Of a stretch of 23,850 nt of DNA, positions 15,155-23,253 are shown one piece after another; within the stretch, counting starts at the first letter, position 1; each line of letters begins with the position of its first letter. The position numbers were made by a program, and so were the translations under genes. The DNA comes from Paratractidigestivibacter sp963611755 (GTDB taxonomy: Bacteria > Actinomycetota > Coriobacteriia > Coriobacteriales > Atopobiaceae): the NCBI GenBank assembly GCA_963611755.1, contig CAVDTK010000017.1, forward strand, positions 1-23,850, in the 5' to 3' direction. The notes below the pieces were generated by a model, which did not search any database, had not been told where the DNA came from, and was given only the letters and a program-made list of their open reading frames with translations.

Positions 15155-15553
15155 TTACCAAACGTAGGCGATGACCTCGCCGCCGACGCCGAGTTTACGG
15201 GCGTCGCGGTCGCACATCATGCCCTTGGAAGTGGAGATGACGGCGATGCCAAGGCCACCAAGAACGCGAGGAAGCTTGTCAGCGGTGGTGTAGATGCGAA
15301 GGCCCGGCTTAGAGATGCGCTTGATTCCGCGGATAACCTTGGAGTGGCGCTCGCCGTACTTCAGAGTGATGTGGAGGGTCTTCTGGGGGGTCGTGTCCTC
15401 GACCTCGTAGCCAGCGATGTAACCCTCCTCAGCAATGACGCGGGCAACCTCAACCAGAACCTTGGTCGAGGGCATGGAGACCTCAGCCTTGTTGGCAGAG
15501 TTGGCGTTGCGGATGCGCGTCAGCATGTCCGAAACGGGATCGGTAATCTGCAT
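15155..15553 (-). CDS. rpsH: Ribosomal protein uS8
   Basis: A 132-residue 30S central-domain assembly protein. It begins MQITDPVSDMLTRIRNA, contains RISKPGLRIYT, and ends in GIAVISTSKGMMCDRDARKL followed by GGEVIAYVW. In E. coli S8 represses the spc operon by binding mRNA around the start of L5, of interest here because rplE has a separate leader. The 89-base gap to rpsZ holds a weak AAGGGC/GCCCTT pairing only. Confidence 0.98.
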   Translation of the reverse strand: MQITDPVSDMLTRIRNANSANKAEVSMPSTKVLVEVARVIAEEGYIAGYEVEDTTPQKTLHITLKYGERHSKVIRGIKRISKPGLRIYTTADKLPRVLGGLGIAVISTSKGMMCDRDARKLGVGGEVIAYVW

Positions 15554-15642
15554 TGATTCTTCTCCTTAGGTAATGATGAAACTACGTGCCCGGTTCGCCC
15601 AAACCCGTGGTAAGGGCGCCTGAGCGGTAGAGCCCTTGCGTC

Positions 15643-15828
15643 CTACCAGCTTGCCTTGCGGACGCCAGGAAGCTCGCCTTTGCTCGCGAGCTCGCGGAAG
15701 CACACACGGCACAGGCCGAACTTGCGGTACACGGAGTGGGGACGCCCACAACGCTGGCAGCGGTTCTGCTTGCGAGTCGAGTACTTCGGCGTGCGCGACG
15801 CCTTGACGATCATCGAAGTCTTAGCCAC
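15643..15828 (-). CDS. rpsZ: Ribosomal protein uS14, zinc type (type Z)
   Basis: A 61-residue short S14. Two CxxC knuckles, NRCQRCGRPH and GLCRVCFREL, form the zinc site, marking the 61-residue zinc-binding form rather than the ~100-residue zinc-free paralogue. It contacts the 30S head. The start is GTG (15826-15828), with AAGGAGG 6 nt upstream. It lies between rplE and rpsH as expected. Confidence 0.97.
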   Translation of the reverse strand: MAKTSMIVKASRTPKYSTRKQNRCQRCGRPHSVYRKFGLCRVCFRELASKGELPGVRKASW

Positions 15829-15854
15829 AAATCCTCCTTCAAAAGCTATCTTGG

Positions 15855-15874
15855 AGCCCCGGCCAACCGGGGCT
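15855..15874 (-). other. Hairpin in the rplE-rpsZ gap
   Basis: AGCCCCGG and CCGGGGCT form a perfect 8-bp stem around a 4-base loop. It has no U tract after it on the - strand, so it is more likely an mRNA-stabilising, processing or regulatory stem than a terminator. It stands about 18 bases after the rplE stop. Confidence 0.6.
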
Positions 15875-15892
15875 TCCTAACAAAGTATTGGC

Positions 15893-16453
15893 CTACTCCG
15901 CCTTGAACGGGAAGTGGAAGGCGGTGAGAAGCGCCTTGCCCTGCTCGTCGTTGGGAGCGGTGGTCACGATGGTGATGTCCATGCCGCGGGTGTGGTCGAT
16001 CTTGTCGAAATCGATCTCGGGGAAGATGAGCTGCTCGGTGACGCCCATGGAGAAGTTGCCACGGCCATCGAAGCTCTTAGCGGAGATGCCGCGGAAGTCG
16101 CGGATACGGGGGATCGCGATGGCGATCAGGCGATCCAGGAACTCCCACATGCGGTCGCCGCGCAGGGTGACCTTTGCGCCGATGGGCATACCGGCACGAA
16201 GGTGGAAGGTAGCGATGGACTTGCGGGCGCGGGTCACGAGCGGCTGCTGGCCGGTGATGGCGCGCAGGTCGGCGACGGCGCCGTCGATGGCCTTGGCATC
16301 GGTAGCGGCCTCGCCAACGCCCATGTTGACGACGATCTTCTCGATGCGGGGAATCTGCATGACGTTCTTGATCTCGAACTGCTTCTGAAGCTCGTCGCGC
16401 ACGGAGGCGTAGTAGAGCTCCTTAAGACGGGGGACGTACTTCTCGTCTGCCAT
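15893..16453 (-). CDS. rplE: Ribosomal protein uL5
   Basis: A 186-residue 5S-rRNA-binding 50S protein that contacts P-site tRNA. Recognised by PRLKELYYASVRDELQKQF, IEKIVVNMGVGEA, TRARKSIATFHLRAGMPIGAK and the C-terminal FPEIDFDKIDHTRGMDITIVT. The ATG follows AAGGAGTAATC. Unlike in typical spc operons it is not close behind rplX: a 304-base gap with a terminator and a probable promoter precedes it, so it is the first gene of a new transcription unit here. Confidence 0.98.
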   Translation of the reverse strand: MADEKYVPRLKELYYASVRDELQKQFEIKNVMQIPRIEKIVVNMGVGEAATDAKAIDGAVADLRAITGQQPLVTRARKSIATFHLRAGMPIGAKVTLRGDRMWEFLDRLIAIAIPRIRDFRGISAKSFDGRGNFSMGVTEQLIFPEIDFDKIDHTRGMDITIVTTAPNDEQGKALLTAFHFPFKAE

Positions 16454-16690
16454 GATTACTCCTTAGAAATCCTGGGGTTTTAAGCACGGGGCTTTGGAGC
16501 CTCGCGCCTCCTGAGCTGGCACTCAGGAGCCATCTGACATGCATCTTGGTCGAGACAGAACTGTCCCTACCTTTAGACGCAAGGAAACATATTATGCCTT
16601 TTTGCCGAGAAAACCAACCGTAAAGATCGCGTCACTTATCCTGCACATCCATCTGGCGAGAAGGGCTTCTCCCCTACCGCGCCTGGCGCG
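16454..16690 (-). promoter_or_regulatory. Probable rplE promoter and leader
   Basis: On the - strand TTGGTT (16612-16617) and TAATAT (16589-16594) are spaced by 17 bp and lie about 130 bases before rplE. The leader includes the perfect 8-bp hairpin CTCCTGAG/CTCAGGAG (16508-16515 with 16522-16529). The octamer TTCTCGGC sits between the two hexamers, and TTCTCGCC (16655-16662) lies upstream of them. The -35 matches the consensus only partly; the TAATAT -10 is shared with the rplC promoter candidate. Confidence 0.55.
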
Positions 16691-16691
16691 T

Positions 16692-16731
16692 CGATAAAAA
16701 AGACCCCCTGGCGATGTGCCAGGGGGTCTTT
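16692..16731 (-). terminator. Strong intrinsic terminator after rplX
   Basis: 16699-16712 and 16718-16731 form a perfect 14-bp stem (GACCCCCTGGC core) with a 5-nt loop. On the - strand it is followed by UUUUUUAU. It lies 27 bases after the rplX stop and ends the S10-L24 transcription unit. Confidence 0.92.
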
Positions 16732-16757
16732 GAAAGGTCTAAGCCGCTAAAGCGGGA

Positions 16758-17084
16758 TTAGAACTTGTTGCCGCACTTCTTGCAGACGCGAATGGCGGTC
16801 TTCTTGCCGTCGAGCTCGCCGGACTCGTGGTTGACACGGGTGGGCTTGCCGCAGCTGGGGCACACGAGCATAACGTTGGAAACGTCGATGGCCGCTTCCT
16901 TCTCGATGATGCCGCCCTGCTGGTTAACGGCGTTGGGCTTGGTGGCCTTCTTGACCACAGCGACGCCCTCGACAACGACCTTGCCCTCGGCGGGCTTGGC
17001 GCGCAGGACGGTGCCCTGCTTGCCCTTGTCCTTGCCGGAGAGAACCTCGACGAGATCGCCCTTCTTAACAGACATCTTAGGCAT
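16758..17084 (-). CDS. rplX: Ribosomal protein uL24
   Basis: A 108-residue 50S assembly-initiator protein near the tunnel exit. The KOW motif is KKGDLVEVLSGKDKGKQGTVL, and GIIEKEAAIDVSNVMLV follows. The C-terminal part has four cysteines in two CxxC knuckles (CPSCGKPTR and CKKCGNKF), so it could hold zinc. The ATG at 17084 has AAGGAGG 8 nt upstream, and that site overlaps the rplN stop codon. A strong terminator follows. Confidence 0.97.
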   Translation of the reverse strand: MPKMSVKKGDLVEVLSGKDKGKQGTVLRAKPAEGKVVVEGVAVVKKATKPNAVNQQGGIIEKEAAIDVSNVMLVCPSCGKPTRVNHESGELDGKKTAIRVCKKCGNKF

Positions 17085-17097
17085 TGAACATACCTCC

Positions 17098-17466
17098 TTA
17101 GAGCGTCTCAGGGGCGAGAGAAACGATCTTCATGTACCTGTGGTCGCGAAGCTCGCGGGCAACAGGTCCAAAGATACGGGTGCCCTTGGGCTCGCCCTCT
17201 TTATCAACCAGGACGCAGGCGTTCTGGTCGAACTTGATGTAGCTGCCGTCCTTACGACGGACTTCCTTCTTGGTGCGAACGATGACGCAGCGAACGACGT
17301 CACCCTTCTTCACCGAAGCACCAGGGGTGGCCTCCTGAACGGCGCCGATGATGACGTCGGCAAGACCGGCGTAACGACGCTTGGAGCCACCAAGGACCTT
17401 GATGCACTTGACTCGCTTGGCGCCGGAGTTGTCGGCGACGGCGAGCATGGTCTCCATCTGAATCAT
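17098..17466 (-). CDS. rplN: Ribosomal protein uL14
   Basis: A 122-residue 50S protein at the subunit interface. Begins MIQMETMLAVADNSGAKRVKC and has KKGDVVRCVIVRTKKEVRRKD, then FDQNACVLVDKEGEPKGTRIF and ELRDHRYMKIVSLAPETL at the end, complete for the family. GGAGG lies 7 nt before the ATG. A large hairpin (17493-17531) lies just upstream in the gap to rpsQ. Confidence 0.98.
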   Translation of the reverse strand: MIQMETMLAVADNSGAKRVKCIKVLGGSKRRYAGLADVIIGAVQEATPGASVKKGDVVRCVIVRTKKEVRRKDGSYIKFDQNACVLVDKEGEPKGTRIFGPVARELRDHRYMKIVSLAPETL

Positions 17467-17492
17467 GTTGGTGTTCCTCCGAACCTATGCCC

Positions 17493-17531
17493 TACCCAGA
17501 GGTGCGCCCAGACGTGCGGCGCACATGGGTA
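17493..17531 (-). other. Two-part hairpin in the rpsQ-rplN gap
   Basis: TACCCA (17493-17498) pairs with TGGGTA (17526-17531), and GTGCGCC (17502-17508) with GGCGCAC (17518-17524). The stems are separated by a small 3/1 internal loop and closed by a 9-nt loop. On the - strand there is no U tract after it. It ends about 27 bases before the rplN start, suggesting a processing or regulatory stem rather than a terminator. Confidence 0.65.
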
Positions 17532-17550
17532 AGACGGGGATTCCAATAAC

Positions 17551-17817
17551 TTACTTGGCGCGCTCGACGATCTCGATGACACGCCAACGCTTGGTCTTGG
17601 AGAGGGGACGAGTCTCCATGACGGTGACGGTATCGCCAAGGCCGCACTCGTTCTTCTCGTCGTGGCAGTGAAGCTTCTTGGAGATAGTCATCATCTTGCC
17701 ATACTTGGGGTGGTGCTTACGGTAGTCGATCTTCACCGTCACGGACTTATCGCCGGAGATGGAGACGACGACGCCGGTACGAAGCTTACGGGCGTTCCTG
17801 GATTCAGTCTCTGCCAT
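17551..17817 (-). CDS. rpsQ: Ribosomal protein uS17
   Basis: An 88-residue OB-fold 30S primary binding protein. Visible are LRTGVVVSISGDKSVTVKI, the KYGKMMTISKKLHCHDEKN segment, GDTVTVMETRPLSKTKRWR and VIEIVE. The ATG has AGGAG about 8 nt upstream. It follows rpmC by 18 bases. Confidence 0.97.
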   Translation of the reverse strand: MAETESRNARKLRTGVVVSISGDKSVTVKIDYRKHHPKYGKMMTISKKLHCHDEKNECGLGDTVTVMETRPLSKTKRWRVIEIVERAK

Positions 17818-17835
17818 TTCTTACACTCCTGCGAT

Positions 17836-18051
17836 CTAGTTGGCCGCAGCGGTCTTCTCCGCTGCGATCTGACGAGCGCGCTGCTCGGTGAGGTAACGCG
17901 CGATGTCCTTCTTGACGTTCTTGACACGGGCGGTGTTGTCAAGCTGGCTGGTGGCCATCTGGAAACGGAGGTTGAAAAGCTCCGCGCGGCCCTCCTCGAC
18001 CTTCTTGGCAAGCTCCTCGTCGCTGAGCGCCTGGATATCCTTGTACTTCAT
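17836..18051 (-). CDS. rpmC: Ribosomal protein uL29
   Basis: A 71-residue two-helix 50S protein at the tunnel exit near the SRP and trigger-factor docking site. Visible are LSDEELAKKVEEGRAELFNLRF and TARVKNVKKDIARYLTEQRAR. A short Ala/Lys tail makes it slightly longer than minimal L29. It starts 3 nt after the rplP stop; its ribosome-binding site lies within the rplP end. Confidence 0.97.
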   Translation of the reverse strand: MKYKDIQALSDEELAKKVEEGRAELFNLRFQMATSQLDNTARVKNVKKDIARYLTEQRARQIAAEKTAAAN

Positions 18052-18054
18052 TGA

Positions 18055-18479
18055 CTATTCCTCCCCGTCAGTGACGCTGCGGGTAACGATCTTGGTCTTG
18101 ATGGGCAACTTGTGCTGAGCAAGGCGAAGGGCCTCGCGAGCAACCTCGTCGCTCACGCCGTCGATCTCGAACATGATGCGGCCGGGCTTGACAACGGCCA
18201 CCCACTCCTCGGGGTTGCCCTTACCGGAACCCATGCGGGTCTCGGCCGGCTTCTTGGTGATGGGCTTGTCCGGGAAGATGGTAATCCAGACCTTACCGCC
18301 ACGCTTCATGTAACGGGTCATGGCGATACGGCAAGCCTCGATCTGGCGGTTGGTGATCCAGTGGGCCTCGAGAGCCTGGATACCATAGGAACCGAAGTGC
18401 AGCTCGGTGTTGCCCTTGGCGTGGCCCTTCATGGAGCCGCGCTGAACCTTACGGTGAAGAACGCGCTTAGGAGCGAGCA

Positions 18480-18480
<1 letters not shown>
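18055..18480 (-). CDS. rplP: Ribosomal protein uL16
   Basis: A 141-residue 50S protein near the A site. Family segments are MLAPKRVLHRKVQRGSMKG, GSYGIQALEAHWITNRQIEAC, the KVWITIFPDKPITKKPAETRM region and GKGNPEEWVAVVKPGRIMFEI. The ATG overlaps the rpsC stop by one base (TAATG), implying translational coupling. Confidence 0.98.
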
Positions 18481-19190
<710 letters not shown>

Positions 19191-19197
19191 GCTTTCC

Positions 19198-19554
19198 CTA
19201 CGCCTCCTTTCGAGGAGCAACGACGACGGTGATGTGGCTCATGCGCTTGTTGATGCGGGAAGCGGAGCCCTTGGCGCGAGGACGGATGCGCTTAAGCGTG
19301 GGGCCCTCGTCGACATAGGCGAGCTTGACGTACAGGTCGTCGGCGCGAAGGCCGTTGTTGTTGACCGCGTTGGCCACGGCGGAGCGCAGGACCTTAGAGA
19401 CGTCCTCGGACGCGGCGCGGGTGCTGAACTGCAGGACCTCGAGCGCCTTGGCGACGGGGAGGTTGCGGATCAGAGAGATGACCATGCGGGCCTTGCGAGG
19501 AGCAATGCGCACGTACTTAGCGGTGGCGCTGACCTCGATGTTGTTGTTAGCCAT
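19198..19554 (-). CDS. rplV: Ribosomal protein uL22
   Basis: A 118-residue 50S protein whose beta-hairpin lines the exit tunnel. Visible are TAKYVRIAPRKARMVISLIRN, SKVLRSAVANAVNNNGL, and the hairpin PTLKRIRPRAKGSASRINKR (about residues 88-107). Changes in this hairpin are known to affect macrolide sensitivity in other bacteria; nothing unusual is seen here. AGGGGG lies about 7 nt before the ATG. Confidence 0.98.
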   Translation of the reverse strand: MANNNIEVSATAKYVRIAPRKARMVISLIRNLPVAKALEVLQFSTRAASEDVSKVLRSAVANAVNNNGLRADDLYVKLAYVDEGPTLKRIRPRAKGSASRINKRMSHITVVVAPRKEA

Positions 19555-19565
19555 TACTGTACCCC

Positions 19566-19826
19566 CTACTTAACCTTGTGACCGCGGAAGGTACGGGTGG
19601 GAGCGAACTCGCCCAGCTTGTGACCAACCATAGACTCGGTGACGTACACGGGCACGTGCTTGCGGCCGTCGTGAACGGCGATGGTGTGACCAACCATGTC
19701 GGGGAAGATGGTCGAGGAACGCGACCAGGTCTTGATGACATCCTTGGTGCCCGCCTCGTTCTGAGCGGCAACGCGCGCGAGGAGGCGAGTCTCCACGAAC
19801 GGGCCCTTCTTGAGACTTCTGCTCAT
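19566..19826 (-). CDS. rpsS: Ribosomal protein uS19
   Basis: An 86-residue 30S head protein that forms a complex with S13. It begins MSRSLKKGPFVETRLLARV and contains KTWSRSSTIFPDMVGHTIAVH, VYVTESMVGHKLGEFAPTR and TFRGHKVK. AGGAG lies 9 nt before the ATG. Confidence 0.98.
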   Translation of the reverse strand: MSRSLKKGPFVETRLLARVAAQNEAGTKDVIKTWSRSSTIFPDMVGHTIAVHDGRKHVPVYVTESMVGHKLGEFAPTRTFRGHKVK

Positions 19827-19853
19827 TCTTAATATCTCCTACTACTCGTGAGA

Positions 19854-20690
<837 letters not shown>

Positions 20691-20792
20691 TAGTGGTTTT
20701 CCCTTCTTTTTCCGTTGGCCGGCCGCTCAGGGATTGGTGGCCGACACCGGATTACCACGGTACCGCGCGTATCCATTGGGCGCGGCATGAAA

Positions 20793-20822
20793 GCCCGGTC
20801 CCCCGCTTTGGGGGACGCGGGC
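20793..20822 (-). other. GC-rich hairpin in the rplW-rplB gap
   Basis: GTCCCCC (20798-20804) pairs with GGGGGAC (20810-20816), and GCCCG (20793-20797) with CGGGC (20818-20822) around a single bulged base, a 12-bp stem with a 5-nt loop. On the - strand it is followed by UUUCAUG, a poor U tract, so at most a partial terminator. A second pairing, CCGCGC/GCGCGG (around 20763-20785), lies just downstream. Confidence 0.6.
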
Positions 20823-20829
20823 GAAGTAC

Positions 20830-21129
20830 CTACTCAGCTGCCTGGGAAGTGGCGAAGATCTCGATCTGCTCACCCTCGGCGAGAGTGACGATGGCCTTCT
20901 TCCAGGAGCGGGTCATGCCCTGCTGGTAGCGGACGCGCTTCTTCTTGCCGCGGACGTTAAGGGTGTTGACCTTGACGACGTGGACGTTGAAGAGCTTCTC
21001 GACGGCAGCGGCGATCTCCTCTTTCGGGGCCTCCTTGGCGACCTCGAAAGTATACTTGCCCTGCTCCATGAGGTCGTAAGAACGCTCGGAGATGATCGGG
21101 CGAACGATGACGTTGTAGACGGAGTTCAT
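20830..21129 (-). CDS. rplW: Ribosomal protein uL23
   Basis: A 99-residue 50S protein at the tunnel exit, the docking point for trigger factor and SRP. Visible are VIVRPIISERSYDLMEQGKYT, the IAAAVEKLFNVHVVKVNTLNV segment and GKKKRVRYQQGMTRSWKKAIV. The ATG directly follows the rplD stop; AGGAGG is inside the rplD end, so the pair is likely coupled. Confidence 0.98.
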   Translation of the reverse strand: MNSVYNVIVRPIISERSYDLMEQGKYTFEVAKEAPKEEIAAAVEKLFNVHVVKVNTLNVRGKKKRVRYQQGMTRSWKKAIVTLAEGEQIEIFATSQAAE

Positions 21130-21756
21130 TTAAGCGAGCACCTCCTCGAAGTACTTGGCGGTCTCGGCGGTCATGACGAGAGCGGCGTTGTCAATGAGGA
21201 AACGGGTGTTGGCCTCAGAGGCGCCGATGACGGTGACCTTGTCGATGTTGCGGAAGGAGAGGTAGGTCTCCACGGCGTCGTCGTCGACGACGAGGGTGAC
21301 GCGCTTGCCCTCGCAGCCGAGAGCCTTAAGGGCGGCGGCGGCGGACTTGGTGGAGATCTTCTCGAACTCGAGGCTGTCGACGAGGACGAGCTCGGAGTCG
21401 GCGACCTTGCCGGAGAGGACGGACCTCATGGCAAGCTTGACCATCTTCTTGTTGATGCGAAGAGCGTGGCTGTGGGGCAGCGGTCCGAAGATCACGCCGC
21501 CGTGACGCCACTGGCCGGCACGAGTGGAGCCCTGACGAGCACGGCCGGTGCCCTTCTGACGGTAAGGCTTGGCGCCGCCGCCGGAGACGTCGTGACGGTT
21601 CTTGGTCGAGTGGGTGCCCTGACGCTGGCAAGCGTCGTAGACCTTGACGACCTGGTGGATGACGGGGATGTTCGGCTCGATGCCGAAGACGTCGTCGGAA
21701 AGCTCGGCCTGGGCGACCTCAGCTCCCTCGACGTTCTTGATTGCGTACTTGGACAT
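21130..21756 (-). CDS. rplD: Ribosomal protein uL4
   Basis: A 208-residue 50S protein with a tunnel loop. The loop lies in RQGTHSTKNRHDVSGGGAKP and YRQKGTGRARQGSTRAGQWRH (about 45-85). The globular part has ALRINKKMVKLAMRSVLSGK and ALKALGCEGKRVTLVVDDD. In E. coli L4 also represses its own operon through the S10 leader; here any such site would have to be upstream of rplC. AAGGAGG precedes the ATG by 5 nt. Confidence 0.98.
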   Translation of the reverse strand: MSKYAIKNVEGAEVAQAELSDDVFGIEPNIPVIHQVVKVYDACQRQGTHSTKNRHDVSGGGAKPYRQKGTGRARQGSTRAGQWRHGGVIFGPLPHSHALRINKKMVKLAMRSVLSGKVADSELVLVDSLEFEKISTKSAAAALKALGCEGKRVTLVVDDDAVETYLSFRNIDKVTVIGASEANTRFLIDNAALVMTAETAKYFEEVLA

Positions 21757-21799
21757 TCTGTCCTCCTTATTAGCCTAAGAGAAGTTGTTTCTGGGGCCC

Positions 21800-22420
21800 T
21801 TAGGCCATGCGGACCTGGACGAGACCGTTCTTACCGCCGGGGACAGCGCCCTTGATCAGCATGAGGTTCTGCTCGGCGTCGATGCGGACGAGCTTGAGGT
21901 TGCGCACGGTGACGCGCTCGTCGCCCATGTGGCCATACATGTGAAGGCCCTTGCGGACGCGGGCGGGATAGGCGCACTGGCCGATGGAACCGGGCTTGCG
22001 CTGGTTACGGCAGCCGTGGGTCATGGGGCCGCGGGAGAAGTTCCAGCGCTTGATGGTGCCCTGGAAGCCCTTGCCCTTAGAGGTGCCGGTGACGTCAACG
22101 GTGGCGACGTCGGCGAAGTCAGCGACGGTAACGACGTCGCCGCACTTGTGATCCTCGCCGTTCTCGACGCGGACCTCGCGCAGGAAACGCATAGGCTCGA
22201 CGCCGGCCTTGGCGAAGTGGCCCGCCATAGGCTTGTTGACGTGCTTGGCGGTGATGTCGCCGAAGCCGATCTGGACGGCGTCATAGCCGTCGGTCGCCTT
22301 AGTTTTTACCTGCGAGACGGTGCAGGGGCCGGCCTGGATGACGGTGACGGGCACGACGTTGTCGTTCTCGTCCCAAACCTGCGTCATTCCGAGCTTGCGG
22401 CCGAGGATGGTGTTGACCAT
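21800..22420 (-). CDS. rplC: Ribosomal protein uL3
   Basis: A 206-residue 50S assembly-initiator protein. Visible are VNTILGRKLGMTQVWDENDNV, TGTSKGKGFQGTIKRWNFSRG, the HGCRNQRKPGSIGQCAYPARV region and KGLHMYGHMGDERVTVRNLKL. Two ATGs lie six bases apart. I choose 22420 because AAGGA sits 6 nt before it, whereas it abuts the ATG at 22426. It is the first gene of its transcription unit, since rpsJ does not directly precede it. Confidence 0.97.
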   Translation of the reverse strand: MVNTILGRKLGMTQVWDENDNVVPVTVIQAGPCTVSQVKTKATDGYDAVQIGFGDITAKHVNKPMAGHFAKAGVEPMRFLREVRVENGEDHKCGDVVTVADFADVATVDVTGTSKGKGFQGTIKRWNFSRGPMTHGCRNQRKPGSIGQCAYPARVRKGLHMYGHMGDERVTVRNLKLVRIDAEQNLMLIKGAVPGGKNGLVQVRMA

Positions 22421-22572
22421 GCTCATTCCTTACCCTCGGTGGTCATGGGACCCTTTTGAGCTGCTTGCTCATCCCCAGCGGACCACATCCGATACACGCC
22501 GCCGACATTAGGCACAGAAGTCCCCTAATTAGGCAGCTTGTCTATATTACACGCACCGAGGGCGCTTCACAA
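22421..22572 (-). promoter_or_regulatory. Probable rplC promoter and leader
   Basis: On the - strand TTGTGA (22567-22572) and TAATAT (22544-22549) are separated by exactly 17 bp. Transcription would start near 22537, giving a leader of about 115 nt that contains the palindrome CCTAATTAGG and two TGCCTAAT copies. The sequence CACCGAGGG in the promoter spacer has an inverted copy beside the rplC ribosome-binding site (22433-22441). Confidence 0.6.
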
Positions 22573-22644
22573 TCTCTACGCAGAACTTTTTAGGCCGTCT
22601 ACCTGCGGCTCGAAAATCCCCTTAGCCGGGCGTATCCATACCCC

Positions 22645-23253
22645 CTAGGCACAGGGATCGGCGAGCTCCTTCAAGTAATAATCATCTGCAGTCTGGTCGT
22701 AGTCGAAGACGGCGATGCAGCAGTTGGGAAGCCTTTGGGGAAGTTCGATTCCGTCATGGTTTGATGCGTAGACAAACTGACGGCAAGCCGAGCCGTGGCT
22801 GACGGCGATGGCCGTCTGGACGCCGTCGGCGGCGAGAAGGTCGCCCATGACCTCGTGCATACGGGCGCGGATGGTGGCGTTGCCCTCTCCCCCGTACGAC
22901 ATGACGTTGTCCTCGGGGTCCCACAGGTTGAAGGGGAAGTCGCCCTTGGCGCAGCGCTCGTACTTGCCGTAGGCGCGCTCGATGAGACGCACGTCAGGCT
23001 GGGGGAAGACCGTGTCGTCCACAAGGCCCTTCTCGGCTAGGACGCTCGTGATAAGGCCGCAGGTGGCAAAAGCGCGGCCAAGGGGCGAGCAGGCAATGGC
23101 CTGGGGGGTAACCCCGTGAGAGGCCAGCCACTCGCCGGCGAGAAGCGCCTGCTGGCGGCCCAGCTCGGTCAGAGGCGAGTCGCAGTGGCCTTGGATGAAG
23201 CCCTGCTGGTTATAGAAGGTCTGTCCATGGCGAACGAGATAGAGCTGTTTCAT
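22645..23253 (-). CDS. Histidine phosphatase family protein (phosphoglycerate mutase-like)
   Basis: A 202-residue branch-1 histidine phosphatase. The phospho-acceptor His9 is in LVRHGQT (6-12), with Arg8. Arg60 is in CSPLGRA, Glu93 in ERAYGKYE, and the second catalytic His153 in AVSHGSA. This set is complete, so the enzyme should be active, on a small phosphoester such as a sugar phosphate or nucleotide. It is shorter than dPGM-type phosphoglycerate mutase and lacks features that would assign it to glycolysis. ATG 23253 is chosen because GGGGAG precedes it by about 7 nt; earlier in-frame starts add residues foreign to the family. Its position between rpsJ and rplC is abnormal. No strong terminator follows it. 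Confidence 0.92.
   Translation of the reverse strand: MKQLYLVRHGQTFYNQQGFIQGHCDSPLTELGRQQALLAGEWLASHGVTPQAIACSPLGRAFATCGLITSVLAEKGLVDDTVFPQPDVRLIERAYGKYERCAKGDFPFNLWDPEDNVMSYGGEGNATIRARMHEVMGDLLAADGVQTAIAVSHGSACRQFVYASNHDGIELPQRLPNCCIAVFDYDQTADDYYLKELADPCA

Noticed and set aside
14207..15556. Long open + strand frame of 449 codons opposite rplR, rplF and rpsH
   Set aside because: It crosses several real genes and their gaps on the other strand and has no recognisable domain.
22645..23253. Assignment of the histidine phosphatase as glycolytic phosphoglycerate mutase (gpmA)
   Set aside because: The catalytic set is present, but the length and the region around Glu93 do not match the mutase well enough; a general phosphatase is safer.
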